A DNA stretch of 64,000 nucleotides from Beaufortia kweichowensis (GCA_019155185.1 CM032804.1:4374492-4438491); one strand, 5' to 3'. Shown: positions 1-13,700, numbered from the stretch's first letter. The notes: generated from the letters alone by a model not told the origin. Numbers and translations: made by a program.

Positions 1-1300
1 GATTTAATGGTCATCTGCTTATGTTTTCTCAGAGAAAAATTGTTGTCATAAAAAATTAGTCAGTAGACTAATACATATGTTATCAAATGTGACCGAGCTG
101 CGGAGGATGTAACATAATTACTACAGCATCCATATCTGTTTCATTTCATGCTCACAATCACTGCTCACTAGAGCCAGGTGCACTGAATGCTCTGCTGAGC
201 ACTTTCAGGCTTCAGGCTCCCAGGTGTGCTTAAATCATGAGGCGCTTACTCAGGTGTGTGTGCCCCCACATACCCATCCTCAACTGCTCCCGAAACGCTT
301 TGGCTCATCCGCCTGCGTCAGCTGGAAGAAACCTAGCAATACTTCCTAGTCCACATTGCCATTTGCAATCTGTGCAGATTCTGCCTCTAGAACATGTTAT
401 TGCAGCCAAGACATTTTCTTCTGAGTGCAGTTTTACCTAGGCTTAACATCATTCAGCCAAGCAGCTGCCTATGGTCAGGAGATGCTTGTGTTGAGAGCGT
501 CCAAAGGGGCAGAGTCTGAAGAAGCATTAAGTTGTGCTGTGCCATGCGTTTGGCTGCGAATCGAATCTGCAAGCCTTAAGCTGTGACTTAGAGCTTTGGG
601 GCTCGGCAACATCTGCCACAATTCACTTTAGAGGAATCCAAACGCAGAACCGTTCATTTGCCCGGGTGTTGATGCGAGCTGTTTCATTACAGTCGTTGTG
701 TGGGGCTCATTATTTCGTGCTTACATACAGTAAATAACACCTAAGATTGCTTGTGTGTTTTAGTGTCCCCGAGCCTGGAAAATCCCTTAAGCAGCCTTAA
801 ATTTGTTTCTGCAACCATTCAGCACGTGATGTACGGCTTGCAGGAATCTCACTTATGCTGTGGCTTACTGTGCGTACGGATAGGGACAATATCACAACCG
901 GCAGTAATTCTCTCAGGTTCGATCTGTAATACACCAGTGTAAAACAAGGGTTAAATAATTGGATAAGTGAATCAGATCTTTTGTTCTTTTGCAACTGATT
1001 CTGAATCTATTTTTTAACATTTTAACCATTATTTGTTATGGTGTTAAATAAGCTCGGCATTGTAATACACTTTCAACACACTATATAGTCCTTTGTGTTT
1101 ATGTGTTGGCTTTGGGGGCTTGAGTTTATAATCACACCAAATGCTTTAACTGATTTAAGACGCTGATGAATAATTACACTTAAACCCATGGTACAAACGG
1201 CAGTGCGGTTAACAAATAGGCTATACAGAGATGCACAAACAAGCTGTGCTACATTTAAAGTAGTCATTTTAAATAGCCAGTGGAGCTTCATTCACTGGGC
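1..1300. other. Unique intronic DNA, no gene seen
   Basis: Moderately AT-rich single-copy-looking sequence. Open frames of 61-72 codons occur on both strands without domain features. No repeat was recognised. Confidence 0.6.
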
Positions 1301-1320
1301 ATATATATATATATATATAT
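1301..1320. repeat. (AT)10 microsatellite
   Basis: Ten uninterrupted AT units between GGC and AGAAGG. Confidence 0.95.
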
Positions 1321-2275
1321 AGAAGGAGTTAGTTAATCTTTTCAGTCATGAAATATGATGCTACACCTCATTTTATGACCTGACACAATGTTTAAAAGGG
1401 TTGTCAGGGAGAACCGGACACTCTTTTAAACTCCGGCCTGCTTTTAAAAGAAGCCTCGCTTTTACGGAGTAGGTAATTTGTTCCTCCTGTCAAGTAATAA
1501 TAGCTTGGTGTCGTTAGAAGAAACATACCCATGATGGGATCTACTTAAAAGTGTGGAGAATGCAAAAAAAATCTAAAGAGATGTTCACATTGGCTTTTTA
1601 TAAATTGCTGTAAATCATAAACTCATACATTTTAATTGTTCCCAATTTCAAAATAGATGTTGACAGTTAAACAGGAATGTTGATAATACTGTTAATTTTA
1701 ATTATCTAAAACAATTGCACATTTTAAAATAAATCATCAGTCTGGCATGTTATTCATTCATTCTATTCAGTGTTAGTCAGAAGAGACACAGTATTCAAAG
1801 CTGAAGATCCTTCATCTGTTTGACCTCAGGAGAATGTTTCATTCTTTGTGTCTAGTCATAAGCATGTAAAAGAGGTGGCCTTTCAAGAGATTGCAAAGAT
1901 TCAGCACTGCCAGCACCAAGGTCTCTTTTTTTGTTGGAGATAAAATACATCAATGAGAGCAGTACAGCGCTGAAGCCCACGCATTGCTCTTGCCCTATAC
2001 AAGCCACACAATGATGTGCTCTAATTCTACCTGTTTGTTTCCTGATGCCCACTTGTTGCTGAAGTAGAATTTGTAGTTGATCTATTCTGTGGAAATGTTG
2101 TCAACTAAAAGGAATATTTTCGGTTATATACTTTGTATGTGGCATTTGTGTGTTTTGCCAGTAGACTTTCATCAAACAGTAGTTGCAGATCTATCAGTGT
2201 GTTTGTGGGATGAATCAAAATGCGTTTTTGTGGTACAGTAATCAACAGCATGCTACATATGCTGTCAATAGAATT
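1321..2275. other. Unique AT-rich intronic DNA
   Basis: Nothing beyond short random frames was seen between the (AT)10 tract and the first fold-back element. Confidence 0.6.
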
Positions 2276-2690
2276 TAAAGGGACAGTTCACCAAAATAAA
2301 AATGATGTCATCATTTGTTAACCCTGATTCTTTTCTGTATGGTGTTCTTGTTTTTCTGATGAATAGCATATATTTTTAAAGAATATACTATGCACTTTTT
2401 TTCTGTGTAATAAAAGGAGTGGATGGTGACTAGAGCTGTCAAGATTCAATCTGACAAAAAAGCATAAAAAAATATGGTCATCATAAAATTGGTCCATACA
2501 ATTTGTGACTTTTAATGCTATTTGATAAAGTCATGTGAGTCATTCTGGCTTGAAAGCCCCAGTCCCCATTCACTTTCATTATATAAAAAATATTCCTAAC
2601 ACAATTCACTTTTGTGATACAAAGAAGCGAGACAGCACTAGGGTGAGTAAATGATGACAGATTTTCCATATTTGGATGAACTAACTTTTC
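2276..2690. mobile_element. Diverged fold-back MITE, 'TTTAAAGGGACAGTTCACC' family
   Basis: The left end reads TTTAAAGGGACAGTTCACC and continues AAAATAAAAATGATGTCATC. The right end carries AGGGTGAGTAAATGATGACAG and a decayed TTTGGATGAACTAACTTT. The middle has CCCCATTCACTTTCATTATA, seen in cyprinid copies. It is non-autonomous and has no coding capacity. Confidence 0.7.
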
Positions 2691-3529
2691 CTGTATTTAA
2701 CCTAGAATCATCCTCTGCGTTATATAGCGAACCATCTGTGGGTCTGTGAATAGTGTGAACAGCATGCAGAGATGATTCTTTCCATCAGAAGCTGAGACAT
2801 GAGCCCCTGACAGGAGGAGAGAGTGGCAGACGCAGATCCTCTGCTGAGCAAAGCAGGACAGAACCCAAATCCAGCGTTTATCCCTTGTTTACCCTGCCTC
2901 AGCACGACGCTCTGCAGTTCAACCCTGACTCTCGCCTTCTGACTGCTGGCTTAAAAATGTGAGGGGTGGTGGGCTGCTTCCCAACTCGAGCTGGATGCCG
3001 TCTCCCCGTGCAGGTCCACTCACCTCCCCGGGATGCCCCAATCTGCCTGCTCCTGATAAGCTTCCGCCAAGACACGCAAGGACGCACCTTTGGGTACTCG
3101 AATGCCAACGCTGCAGTGGTGGAATTAAACTTTTTAATTAGCGGCATGCCCCTGTGCCTGTCGAGAGCGTAGGCCGCTGCAGTCAGGTCTGTCTCATCCC
3201 CCTATTTCCACTTAATTAAATTCACCAGCACAAGAGAGGCCGGTGACTACAGGAGTGTCTACGCTGCCACTTCACATGTGTATCTTCCCGCCTGTCATCT
3301 TTGGACTGGGTGCAAACATTCTGCCGTTCCACCGAGTACATTATTTTGTGCTGCCTTATAGCTGTAGTGCTTTTTGCATTGGCATGGCGTTGTGGTAGTG
3401 AGAGTGCTGTCTCATAGAAATGATCAGTAAAACGATAAGAAAAATAAAGATAAAAGAAAAAAGATAAAAAGATAATATAATGTTAAAAAGAATACTCTTT
3501 TACTATTTTTTATAAGAATGTGCTTGAAC
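2691..3529. other. Unique block followed by an A-rich tract
   Basis: Positions about 2880-3250 keep CpG and GC-rich words and overlapping frames on both strands, but show no codon pattern or splice context. Positions about 3425-3480 form an A-rich, GATAAAA-like low-complexity tract. Confidence 0.5.
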
Positions 3530-3683
3530 TACACTGTAAAAAATGTGAAATCCCAACTCAATATTTTCTAGTGACTTGTTCCATTATTAATTATGACAAT
3601 AGTCTGTTCCATAAATTTACAGAACATTATTTGATGCAGAAAATTTTGATGCAATAAGTCACTAGAATTTTTTTTACAGTGTT
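3530..3683. mobile_element. Palindromic MITE, ACACTGTAAAAA ends
   Basis: The left end is ACACTGTAAAAAATG; the right end is TTTTTTTTACAGTGT. An inner exact 12-bp inverted pair, TTCTAGTGACTT (3566-3577) and AAGTCACTAGAA (3656-3667), confirms the fold-back form. It has no coding content. Confidence 0.78.
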
Positions 3684-5230
3684 TGTGACATACAGTATTA
3701 ATCAGTAGTGTAGTATTTGCTCATTTCCTGGTTGATATTAATATTACAAATATGTCATTAAAATCATATTATTGAGAACATTTAGTACAAAAAGCTTAAA
3801 ACATTTTCTAAAATTGTATTCTTCTGTCTAGGGTTTCCTGGTGAGTGGATAAATGCATCGATCAGCTGTGAGATATTATGAATACTAGATATGAGCATGA
3901 ATCATTAGTCTTGCAGTAGTATCTTCGCTTTAAATACAGGAAGTTCAATGTTTAATATTGTCCTAATATAACTGTTGCAGTGTCTGTCAATAGATATGTA
4001 AAAGTAGTGAGTGCATTTGTTTTGTAATATCACGAAAGTAAACTGCTGAGTTGAATGACAGCTACAAACACTGAGCATGCGTCTGAGAGCCGTGCAGACA
4101 TGGCCACTTTTCACCACTGATGACATTCACATTAAAACATTAAAAATGAGACCTCTTCTTATAACCCACCCAGGAAATGAAAACTGGAAATGTTTCCTCC
4201 GTGTTAGATACATCTCTGCCATCAGCCATTTGATAAAGTAGTGGAAACAATCTCGCGGCTGATGTAAAAAGTGCCCCGCACCATAAATGATGCCTATGTG
4301 CATTGCTGACTGATGCGCTACGGTAGCAAACCGCAAATAGACTCTTGCTATTACTTTGTTTTGACGTATTGATGATATGTAGACATCTGCTGGAATCTGT
4401 ATTCGGCTTTTTGGTGCACGGATACACATGCGCATATTGTTTGGCCCTCCGGAAACAATCCCAGACAGCAATCTTGACAGTTCAATTACATCTGGGATTT
4501 AAAGTCAAAGAGCATTAAGGCATGAGCGTTCACTCTGTGCCGCGGACTATGGGAAAGGTTTTGTGTTGCCTAAAGAATCAAGGTGAAAAGTGAGCTCATA
4601 TTGCAGAATTTACTCAGGGGTCGGCCTTGCGGGGTCCTCCAGCCCATTGCTTTTGTGGCACCAGAGTTATACTGCAAATCACACCATTTCATCTTCGATG
4701 GCAGAGAAAGAAAATCCAGTCAGCGTCAAGTGTGTTCATTCTGTTCTAGACTCGGTCTTACTTATTTTTCCCTCTGACAGCCAACCTCTCTGCCTGCTGG
4801 GCTAAATCCTGCCACCAAGTTTAGAAAGTGATGATCGTCATCCAAAGTTTAATTTACTTACACGATGAATTTAATTAGTCGGTTTAATTTGCGGACATTA
4901 AAAATTGGCATCGGTGCACAGTCTGACATTAATGCACAGCTTCTTCCCAGATTTGTGTCTGTCGTTGAAAACCTGGGCTCGTTTCAAACCTCATCACAGA
5001 CGTAAGATTTTTTGTCCCACATTTTGAGATTGTTTAAAAATTCTGTCTTAGCTTCAACTGTTCAATTATTTATTCTGTACCAAAAATAAAGTATAAGCAT
5101 AAATCATTTTGAGGCTGAAATAATTCTTCCAGGGATTATTTACTTTTCACTGAATTGACGTGACAGTCAGAAGGAACAATGATTTTATTCGAGCCTGAGC
5201 AACTTTACAGCCATCTTAACATCTCCCTGA
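3684..5230. other. Unique intronic DNA, no gene seen
   Basis: Contains a 114-codon and an overlapping 95-codon frame on the minus strand (4127-4471), neither with recognisable domains. No repeat was seen. Confidence 0.55.
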
Positions 5231-6260
5231 ATGAGACTTTTGGGGAAAAATAAGCATGTCAATCATACTTGTCAAGATTCCAATTTTCCTCCTGCATTTC
5301 CTGCACCACTCCAGTTACCAATAGTGAGTGACGCAGTCTCCAGATACCTGCCAAAAGCAAGCCTGTGCATTTCAGATGAAAACATCGACACGTTCCAGGT
5401 CACACGGCGAGGCCAAACGTGCTACTAGCATGTTTCACGACTGCTCCTCTGACCTGACATTTACCTTAGCGGAGCTTCGCTGTTTCTTAGCCGTGAGGTT
5501 TAAAAACAGAATATCAGACTTCCTGCTGAAAAGTGACACATGGCTTCACCCGCATCTACCTGTGACATCTGACACGGTACAGAGAAATCCTAATACTCCA
5601 TATGGCTCTGACAGATAGAGGATTGTGGAGTTAACTGTTGGACGGTGGAATGATGGATTGGAGACAATGGTTTTCCCACTGTTTTAACAACGAGCAGATG
5701 TGTACAAATAAATGAGAAGGGGAGCGAATGATCTGCGACACGATCTCTCACCACCCGTCCCCTGCATCGCGCGGCTTAGATAGAAGATTGTGACATGCTT
5801 AATTCAATTATGGCGTTGAGATGTGCTTACACTCCGTAGGTGTGAGCTAATTCCCCTGTTAACACCCCTGAGTCACTGTCACAAACAAAGACAAACACAT
5901 TCATTGGCTTCTAGGATCTTATTTGCTATGATTGTTCTATTGCCTTTGAAGTTTCTCATCGCGCTCTGTTTACTTATTCATGCTCTCTTTCCAGCCTGGA
6001 ATCACCACGAGGTATTCAGACAGATTAAATTTAGCACAGCGCAAAACCCGACTGCAATGTAACGGGCCGGAGTTCTGCCGATCGTATTATTTAAACAAAC
6101 ACAGTCGTTCTTGAGTGACTTTGAAGGCGTTTTTTGGAACTTTTCCCATAACAGTCTGTTGAGGTTTCGTGTTGCCTGCCATCAGTTATAAGAACACACC
6201 ATTAATCAAACAGCACACGAGACCCGCGCTGCCGTCTCACCACAGCTCACAATGGCTTTA
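5231..6260. promoter_or_regulatory. Candidate conserved non-coding block
   Basis: About 1 kb of unique, CpG-retaining sequence (for example CATCGCGCGGC near 5766 and GACCCGCGCTGCCGTC near 6222) stands out from AT-rich neighbours. Frames present are short and interrupted. Regulatory function is inferred only from composition. Confidence 0.25.
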
Positions 6261-7200
6261 TACAGCGGCTGCCACATGTGCCAGACATCCTTTGAGACCT
6301 CGACTAAGCTGATGAGATGAAGAAATATGCTTTAAAGGATTATGTTAATTGCTGATTGGTGTTTTAGAAGGTGATTGTTTTGTCTTGGTAATTGGGAATA
6401 TTGGCACTCGAGATTTGCGGTGGGGATTTGTTGATATGCTTTGCTTGTTTGGCGTTGGACTAGTAATAGATTGTAAGTGTTGCTTTTTAAATTTTATTAC
6501 AGTAATCACATTTGTTATTTTTTCATTATTTTATTTATTATTTTTATTTAGTATTTGATCATTTATTTATTATAAGGTGTGCTTTAACAAACTTAACATT
6601 TTGATGCTTTTACATGATCTCACTATTCAACCACAATCATTATCAGAAATACATTACAAAAACATACATTACAAAAATTTAATTTAAATGATATAATGGT
6701 GTATTTTTGTATTTATTTTGTATTTTTTGATGAACTGTACCTTTAAGAAAAAACAGAAATAACTGTTGTACTGTAAATTGTGACCCACTATCCTAAAATG
6801 CTTCATACAGAATTCTAACTCTATCTCTAGTATTTTACATTCATCTGTAAACGTCTTGCACTGATCCTCATTTAAATTCTGTTCAAGCTTTCTGTTCTTT
6901 TTCTTTTCATCTCTGAAGGTTTAAAACACGTTTTCATGTTTTACAGCAACAGACTGAATTAAAGGAAAGGTACTAATAAAATAATGATGCTCTCCTATAT
7001 AACAGTCTCAATTTAAGAAAACTTTAAGTATACATTTCTAAATGTTTTCATTTTAGCCTGGATCTCAGGAAGATATGGTTGTGCTTTGTTGGAAGTATGT
7101 GCACACCTATTTTACTGTATATTTAATTGATCGTCCAATAAAACAACAATGAAGATAAGACTCGGTTCTGTTGTTTCAAGGTCACTTTCCAATCACGGCT
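6261..7200. other. AT-rich intronic DNA
   Basis: A T-rich low-complexity stretch at about 6480-6760, then unremarkable AT-rich sequence. No gene was seen. Confidence 0.6.
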
Positions 7201-8110
7201 CCTATACTCGGTCCTCTAGTTACTTTAAAAGGCCAACAAACCATGAAAGCGCATCTGGGCAGAGGTGAGAAGGTAGCGCTGCTGTAACTAATGGGTTTAT
7301 TTAATTTAATTTACTGCGGCGGCCCACGATCACAAGAGTCGTGCTGGCCAGAGAGAGATTGAGGTTGCTGTGGGAAAGAAAGAAAGATTAACCCTCCGTT
7401 TAAAAGGGCAAAATTCGCTCTCATGTCATGCTGGATTTTCCTGCGGAGATATAACGCTGTATAACTTGGCAGAACTAAATAAATGCAGGTTTGTGAAGAA
7501 ACGGGGCTCTCCGGCTTATTTCTGACAAGCCTCCTAATCAACGTCACGCTGGGGCTGCGCTCACTGTGTCGAGAATCCTTCAGAAATGAAAGCTTTGTAA
7601 ACATGTCTTCAGATGGATGGGAAGGAGTGTTTGCCACATCCGCTACTTCTTTATTCAAAACGCACGCGACCAATGTGTAACGTTGTGGGTGGCGGATGTA
7701 GCCGGGTTTCTGTTCGGGCACGGGGAATATCGCTGGTTGATAGAATATCACAGCCATGGTCAAGCATGTGTTACAGTCATTAATGTTCACTAATGAGGGA
7801 CTCATGTGCGATGCTGCTATTGTGCTTACGTGTCAGCGCGTATCTGTTTCGGTGCGTGCTGTCCCCAATTAACAGGCAAGAACAAAATCTCAAATGTCTC
7901 GGATTTCCTGATGCAATCTGTGGAATGTAAATGAAGCAATCCCAGCAGCCCTTGGGTTTGCATAGCCTCGGTTTCTGCAGAATTATTCACACGAAGATTC
8001 GCCTCGGAATAAACCTGCTTTTCTAAGGGCCGAACACATGCGCCGTACACCTCGGGTAAATTCAACAAACGCTTCAGGGCACAGAAAATGAATGTGGCAT
8101 GATAATTAGT
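7201..8110. promoter_or_regulatory. Candidate conserved non-coding block
   Basis: Unique CpG-retaining sequence, with GCGGCGGCCCACGATC near 7316 and GGTGGCGGATGTAGCC near 7688. It holds the longest frame outside the exon (164 codons, minus strand, 7311-7805). That frame has no domain, no acceptor/donor context and a competing frame on the opposite strand, so I do not call a gene. Confidence 0.25.
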
Positions 8111-8737
8111 TAACCAACAGAGCGTTGCCAGTGGAGGGAATGTTATACCTTGTGTTTAATAACAGATAGTTAATTTGCAACGCTTGTAATGTCCCGTTCC
8201 TTCATGCCACATTGGTGCTTTATGTTTTACTCTGACAGTTCCTTCTGTTCTGTTCCTCCTCGCAAACATATTTGATGTTCTCGTCTTAACATTTTTGGTT
8301 TGAGGTGTCAAAGTGTTGTAAAACATTTCGAACGCTGATAGATGCCTTGGGCTCAGGCACACTGAGGCAGAGAATTTCTGTTTGCTTAGTTCTCTTAGAA
8401 TTTGCCTTTGGCTGACTATGTCATGCTAAAGATTATCATGCAGGGTGGATGCACGCAGGGATTCTGGGATTTGATTATCATCACATGTTTTCCCACCACC
8501 TTTGGAGCTTTGGATGGGGACTTTTGACGGGATTATTTTGTATGATGTACCGCAGGGCTGCTGTGTACACTAAGGAGGGTGTTTTAGTGGCACATGAAGG
8601 CAACATGCATTTAGCTTTTACAAACATAAATTGAAAGTTAAAGGTTATTTTGTAGTTTTGAGTTGAGCAAGGAAGAAATTATGATATTTCATGAACAAAA
8701 CGGAAGCATGTCAGATTGTTACGACATGTGCAACTGA
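8111..8737. other. Unique intronic DNA, no gene seen
   Basis: No repeats or coding signatures. Short frames of 61-68 codons only. Confidence 0.55.
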
Positions 8738-8959
8738 TGTGTAAGTAAAAATCTTCACTCAAAAATGAAAATTAAAAATTGCTCGACTAAATTGAACAAG
8801 TACAATCAACTTTGCTTTACAAGTCATTGTAACTTACAACTTCAAATTTTGGGCAGTGGTGAGTTACTATAACTTTGTTTAACTTAATTTAAGGAGATAA
8901 AGTAATGTAAAAACAGGTAAAATAACTTGTAATGTCTGCAAAGATTTTTTTACAGTGTA
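8738..8959. mobile_element. Diverged palindromic MITE, TTTTTACAGTGTA right end
   Basis: The right end GCAAAGATTTTTTTACAGTG is intact. The left end (TGTAAGTAAAAATCTTCAC) is a decayed inverted copy. The inside is rich in CTTACAA/AACTTGTAA segments similar to the copy at 38.1 kb. Confidence 0.6.
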
Positions 8960-11585
8960 CTAAAGGAAAAGTTTAATAAAATTACAATGAATAGGAACTG
9001 AAGCTTTCAAAGCATCCAGAAAGATGCAAATGCATAATAAATGTATCTTTAAAGTAGTGATACATGCACTTTTTTCTGCTACAATCAAATTATTGAGGGA
9101 ACTTATACTCAGATTAGTCAGATTCATGAATGAATGGTATTAGAACTGGTTCAAAAGACCACAAAAGAATGATTTGAGTCCCTGTTCCTTGTAATTGCAT
9201 GAAAATTATTAATCAACTCTTGGTCTTCATAATAGCCGCTTTTGTAGAGGTTTAAACAATGAAAGATTTTTTTGGTGACATACTTTTAATGGTAGTAAGA
9301 ATTTAGCTGCTAGATTTCAATATACGTTCTGATGAATACAAATCTATGTATGTAATGCATAAAACAGTACAATAGATTTTACATTTGAAATTATAGTTTT
9401 AGTTAGTCTAATAAACTGTATAAATATGGGTTTTCAGAAGTTACTGAAGTCAGCTCTGAAGTTAATTAAAGTGTACACCAGAGCTCTGACATGGGAATGA
9501 AATGACAGGCCTCCTACCTAAAGCGAAAGAAGCCCTACAGTGCTTTATATGTAGTGCTTTTTAGCTCTTACTTCATCCTCTCTTTGACACTGTGCACTTT
9601 TCATTTTGCCTTTTGCATTATTCTCACATAAAAGACACAACAAAGTCCACCACATGTTCTGTCAATTATGGAAAGTCAGTAAGGCAGTCCTGTTGTGATA
9701 ATGAATGCAATCAAACCGCCTGTGGCACAAGCACAATAACAGAAAGTGCAGTCGGTCCATGTGCAGCTAAGTATTGTAAGTTACACTAAAGGTGACCACA
9801 AGACTCGGAGTGCTTATTGATATGCACTGGACAAAACCACTTTATTTTAGACTTTGATTCTTGTCCTGGATATGCTCAGCAGCGATCAGACGGTGTGCAG
9901 GAGAGCTTTTATGATTACCACCCACGTAAGGCTTTCGTTTAATGTCTGTAATTCAAAAAACAGACATCTGTTTTACATATCTTTAAATGCAGGGCTTTTT
10001 CCCGGAGTCATTTGCTGTAATTTGTTCTGTAATAAAGATAAATCGTGGTCTGTAGAAAAAATAGTTTTCAATGGGTTTTCAATTGAAGTACCAGCTGAGA
10101 TCTCTTATCAGGAATACGTTTTGCTATATGGTTCTTGAGTTGGCTATATGGTTTATCAGAGATTTAAAAAAAAGTTCTTGATACTACATTTTGGGTTCCT
10201 CGGAGCGGCATATTTGTTCTAGACATCATCCGTGAAAAAGATGAAATGCGTCACCCAAAATTTAATCTAAACAATCTCAACTGCAGCACGTTCTTACTGG
10301 ACCTGTCATGTGCCCAAAAGCAATAAAAATGAATATGCAGACACACTGACATTTTGAGGCTACCGAAGATAACAGGTTGGATTTGTTCCTCACACTTTTA
10401 TACACCAAACTGCTGTGCTTTTTGTAGTTTTTAAGCTTGCTAAAGTCAAATGAGTCAACGTTGACAGAATTTTTATTCCTCCTGGGTTTCTACAGTAAAG
10501 ATACTGTAGTTTTATGAAGAACCAGAATGTAAAATGTCTCCTTATGGCATCATAGTGTAAATTCCATATGGCTTCTAATAAGAACCTTTATGTGATGCAT
10601 ACACAGCGGTCAAGCGCTAAAGTCTGTGATCTGTGCTCAGAGCATTAACCCGAGTCTCAGTTTGATGGACATGCTCTTTAAAAAGAGATCATGGCATGCG
10701 ATAGCACAAGCATCTGCAGAGATCATCTTCACATCTTAGTCATTTGCAGAAGGTCACTGCCCTAATATGGCAGATTAAATCCCGATATTAATTTTCCTCC
10801 CTGTGCTGGCAAAAGGCCGGCCGTTTGCCTGTTGTGTCTGGGGTGTGTTTGTTTTGGCCGAGGTGCTCCGCCTCTGCTATCCTTTTTATTAACACAAGTC
10901 CTAATGCCTTGATTTAATGCACTCGCAGAGGTCAGATATTGCGCTGGCAGCCACAGAACACTTCTTTCCTCCCAGCCCCATTAATAACAGCAAACAAATC
11001 AGGGATGCGCCATAAATTTCTTCTCTGGCATATTAGAGCAAGTTGGATGTGAGATGTGGACATGTTTATTATGGGAGGAGAGCATTACTCTTATGAAACT
11101 CAAGCCAGAGGGGTTGAGTGTGTGTATAATTCTTTCTCTCTGTCTTTTTTTTCTATCTCTCTCCAACACACATGTCATTTGTATGTGGTATCTTGCAGAC
11201 GTTATTACACAGAGTATTCCCAGTCGCGCAGAGCGAGTCCAGATGCAAGTCATTCTCAAATCATACAATACTGTGTTTTTCTTTTACCTGTGTAAACCAG
11301 CCATTTTCCATCCATAAATGTAGAAATCATTTTTATAAAATAAAACTTCCATTCAGAATGACAAGAACAACAATACCACAGCAGAATCTTATAAAATCTC
11401 ATATATATTTTATTCTGTAGTTCTTTAGAAAATACACTTTATATGCTGGAGATGTGGCCTAGCAGTGTGTTGTATATAATATGTATATAATAATATTTAA
11501 TTATAATTTATTGTAGTCAAAGAACATTTCATTTGAAGGAAAATTTGTTAATAAAAAGATTATTTATTTAAACCTATTTACAAAA
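8960..11585. other. Unique intronic DNA, no gene seen
   Basis: Mostly single-copy-looking sequence. A slightly CpG-richer patch at about 10790-10880 (AAAGGCCGGCCGTTTGCC) and a pyrimidine-rich stretch at about 11130-11165 are the only local features. Confidence 0.55.
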
Positions 11586-11720
11586 ATTTATTTAGCAGAT
11601 GCCTTTTTTACAACTTACAAATTAGTAACTTTGCAAGCAATTTCCTTAAGGAGCTAACAGTAATCATAGCAAACAAAAAATGTAGGCAACACCAGGACAC
11701 CAGAAATAAATTCAGGTAAA
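11586..11720 (-). mobile_element. LINE/SINE 3'-tail fragment (L2/V-SINE-like), reverse orientation
   Basis: ATTTAGCAGATGCCTTTTTT then ACAACTTACAAATTAG is the reverse complement of the common fish retroposon tail '..AAAAGCGTCTGCTAAAT'. ACAAGCAATTTCCTTAAGGA-like sequence continues it. No reverse transcriptase frame remains. Confidence 0.5.
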
Positions 11721-13185
11721 CAGATTTGGTTTGCTGTACTTATTGGTGGTGAGACTCAATCTTGATGCTTGACTCAATCTCTGCATCCTCATCCCTGAAT
11801 CCAAATATACAACAGTCATAAGAGACTTTCTATGTCCTTGTATTGTGTTTAACAGGACAAACTTCTTTTATTTAAAGCTCTATTTATTTATTTATTATGT
11901 ATTACTTTTACTATGACCTGCCACTGACAATGCTAAAGAGCTCAAAGGATTTGAAGAGATCTTGATGGTGGAGGAATTTTGATTTTAGCACCTGCAGATT
12001 TTTTGTTATTTCAACATCATCCAGTTACCTGTCTTACAGTGTCACAGAGTGACAGCAGGTGACATCTCAGAAAGAAACTGCTGTGGAAACAACTGCTCTT
12101 ATCTCTAACTTTTCTTTAAAACTCATATAGTACCTGAAGACATTTTGTGTTTCAAAGCCCTTTCTGTTTGGGCAATAGCCTCATTAGTGCAGAATATATA
12201 TCTTATTATCCTATATATAGTAGAAATTGAGTAGCCTTTTTATATTATTTATTATATTAATAATTTTTACTGTTGCTGAGTTGATGACACATAGACATTA
12301 CAAATAGAGTGATTCATTTTAGTGCATCAACTGTATTTAATCAATAAGAGTAATTAATTAACATCTATTATTATGATTACTATTATCAGAGAAGATGGGT
12401 TATGTTTTATGCCTCAATTAAATGAGCCTGTTTATCACATCTCCACCGCAATAATAGTGGATAGTCAGCCAGTGTATTATTGGGGGGGTTAATAATGCAC
12501 TGTGTGTTCGTATCCATTAAAGTCCAGCTAAAAAAAGGCTAATAAGATTGTTCAGGTCCACTTACTTAAAAAATCTATAGGCAGTAGTAATTATACTGTA
12601 TACAGTTAAATAGTAAAAGCAAATACATAAACAAAGGAAAGGCAGATATACAAGGAGTTCATTAGATCATAATATCTAGCTTTAGAGATTAGGATGTTTC
12701 CATGACTACAAGACTGCTTAATAAAATAGTCTGTAATGAATCACATTCTGTTCATCTGAATAAATGTCTGTGTGTTTCTGATGTGACATTTCTTATAAAC
12801 AAACGAACTCAGTCTTTTTTGTCCAGACGCTAGATATGCTGCAAATTTTAGTGATTGTTTTGTTGCCTATATAGACAGCTGCCTACTAAGTCGAACGTAA
12901 AATGCACTGCATGAATTAACTTGCCATTGATTGCAGTACAATTAGCATTTTGCTCTGCAGATTTGCTTAGGGTTAGTTTTCAGTAACGGCACATACTTAT
13001 GCACATTTTTCTTTGGAAAGATTACTGTTGCAATGCATTCTGGGATTGCATGATGAACACATGCGATTGTGCCGTCAGCTAAATCAAAGTTTCTCTGCAT
13101 CTGGAGCACCTCATGTGTGATGTCTTTAACTGCTGTCTCTATAGGCAGCTGGGTTTTGAAATAGAAAAATCTGAATCCATTGCAC
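11721..13185. other. AT-rich intronic DNA, no gene seen
   Basis: TTATTTATTTATTTATT tracts near 11880, AT-rich sequence around 12190-12380, and a G-run (GGGGGGG) near 12482. No coding signature. Confidence 0.55.
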
Positions 13186-13700
13186 ATTGTCTCGCCACGT
13201 CTGACGGGACACGTAAAGGTGAATTTAGCGGCGCGTGTCCCCGGTGGACTCTGCGCTCGGGTGTCGCATCCGGAGCTTATCCCTGATCTCTCAAATATGA
13301 TTCAGATGCACCAGGGTGTGACTTTTATCGTAAATAAATGCTCCACCTATATATTACAAAAGTGGATTTTTAGGGGAAGTGGAGAGATAATGCTGAATCA
13401 CAGGAGCAGGTGTAGTACCTTACAGGTAGCGTATGGTAACAAAATCCACTGAGCAGACAGCGAAAGCATGTGTAATTTACAGCACCGCAGACGACATTAG
13501 AATGACGGTTGTTTATACACCATTAATCTCACAGCACCTCTTCCCTGCACTTCACCTACGAAAGCATAAAACGCCTCGGGCTGCTCTCATGCAACAAACA
13601 ATGCATCACGCTGTCCGTAGTCGAGAGAGCCTGAAAAAACATTCACTTAAGCCACAGGCCGCCGTCACCGTTCTGATTTCAAAAAGAATGACATGAAGCT
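13186..13700. promoter_or_regulatory. Candidate conserved non-coding block with a CpG cluster
   Basis: By hand I count 12 CpG between 13193 and 13272, including AGCGGCGCGTGTCCCCGG, in otherwise AT-rich surroundings. Overlapping frames of 87-90 codons end without splice signals. Role inferred only from composition. Confidence 0.28.

Noticed and set aside
7311..7805. 164-codon minus-strand frame as a protein-coding gene
   Set aside because: No recognisable domain, no promoter, splice or poly(A) context, and a competing plus-strand frame in the same interval. One frame of this size is plausible by chance in 64 kb.
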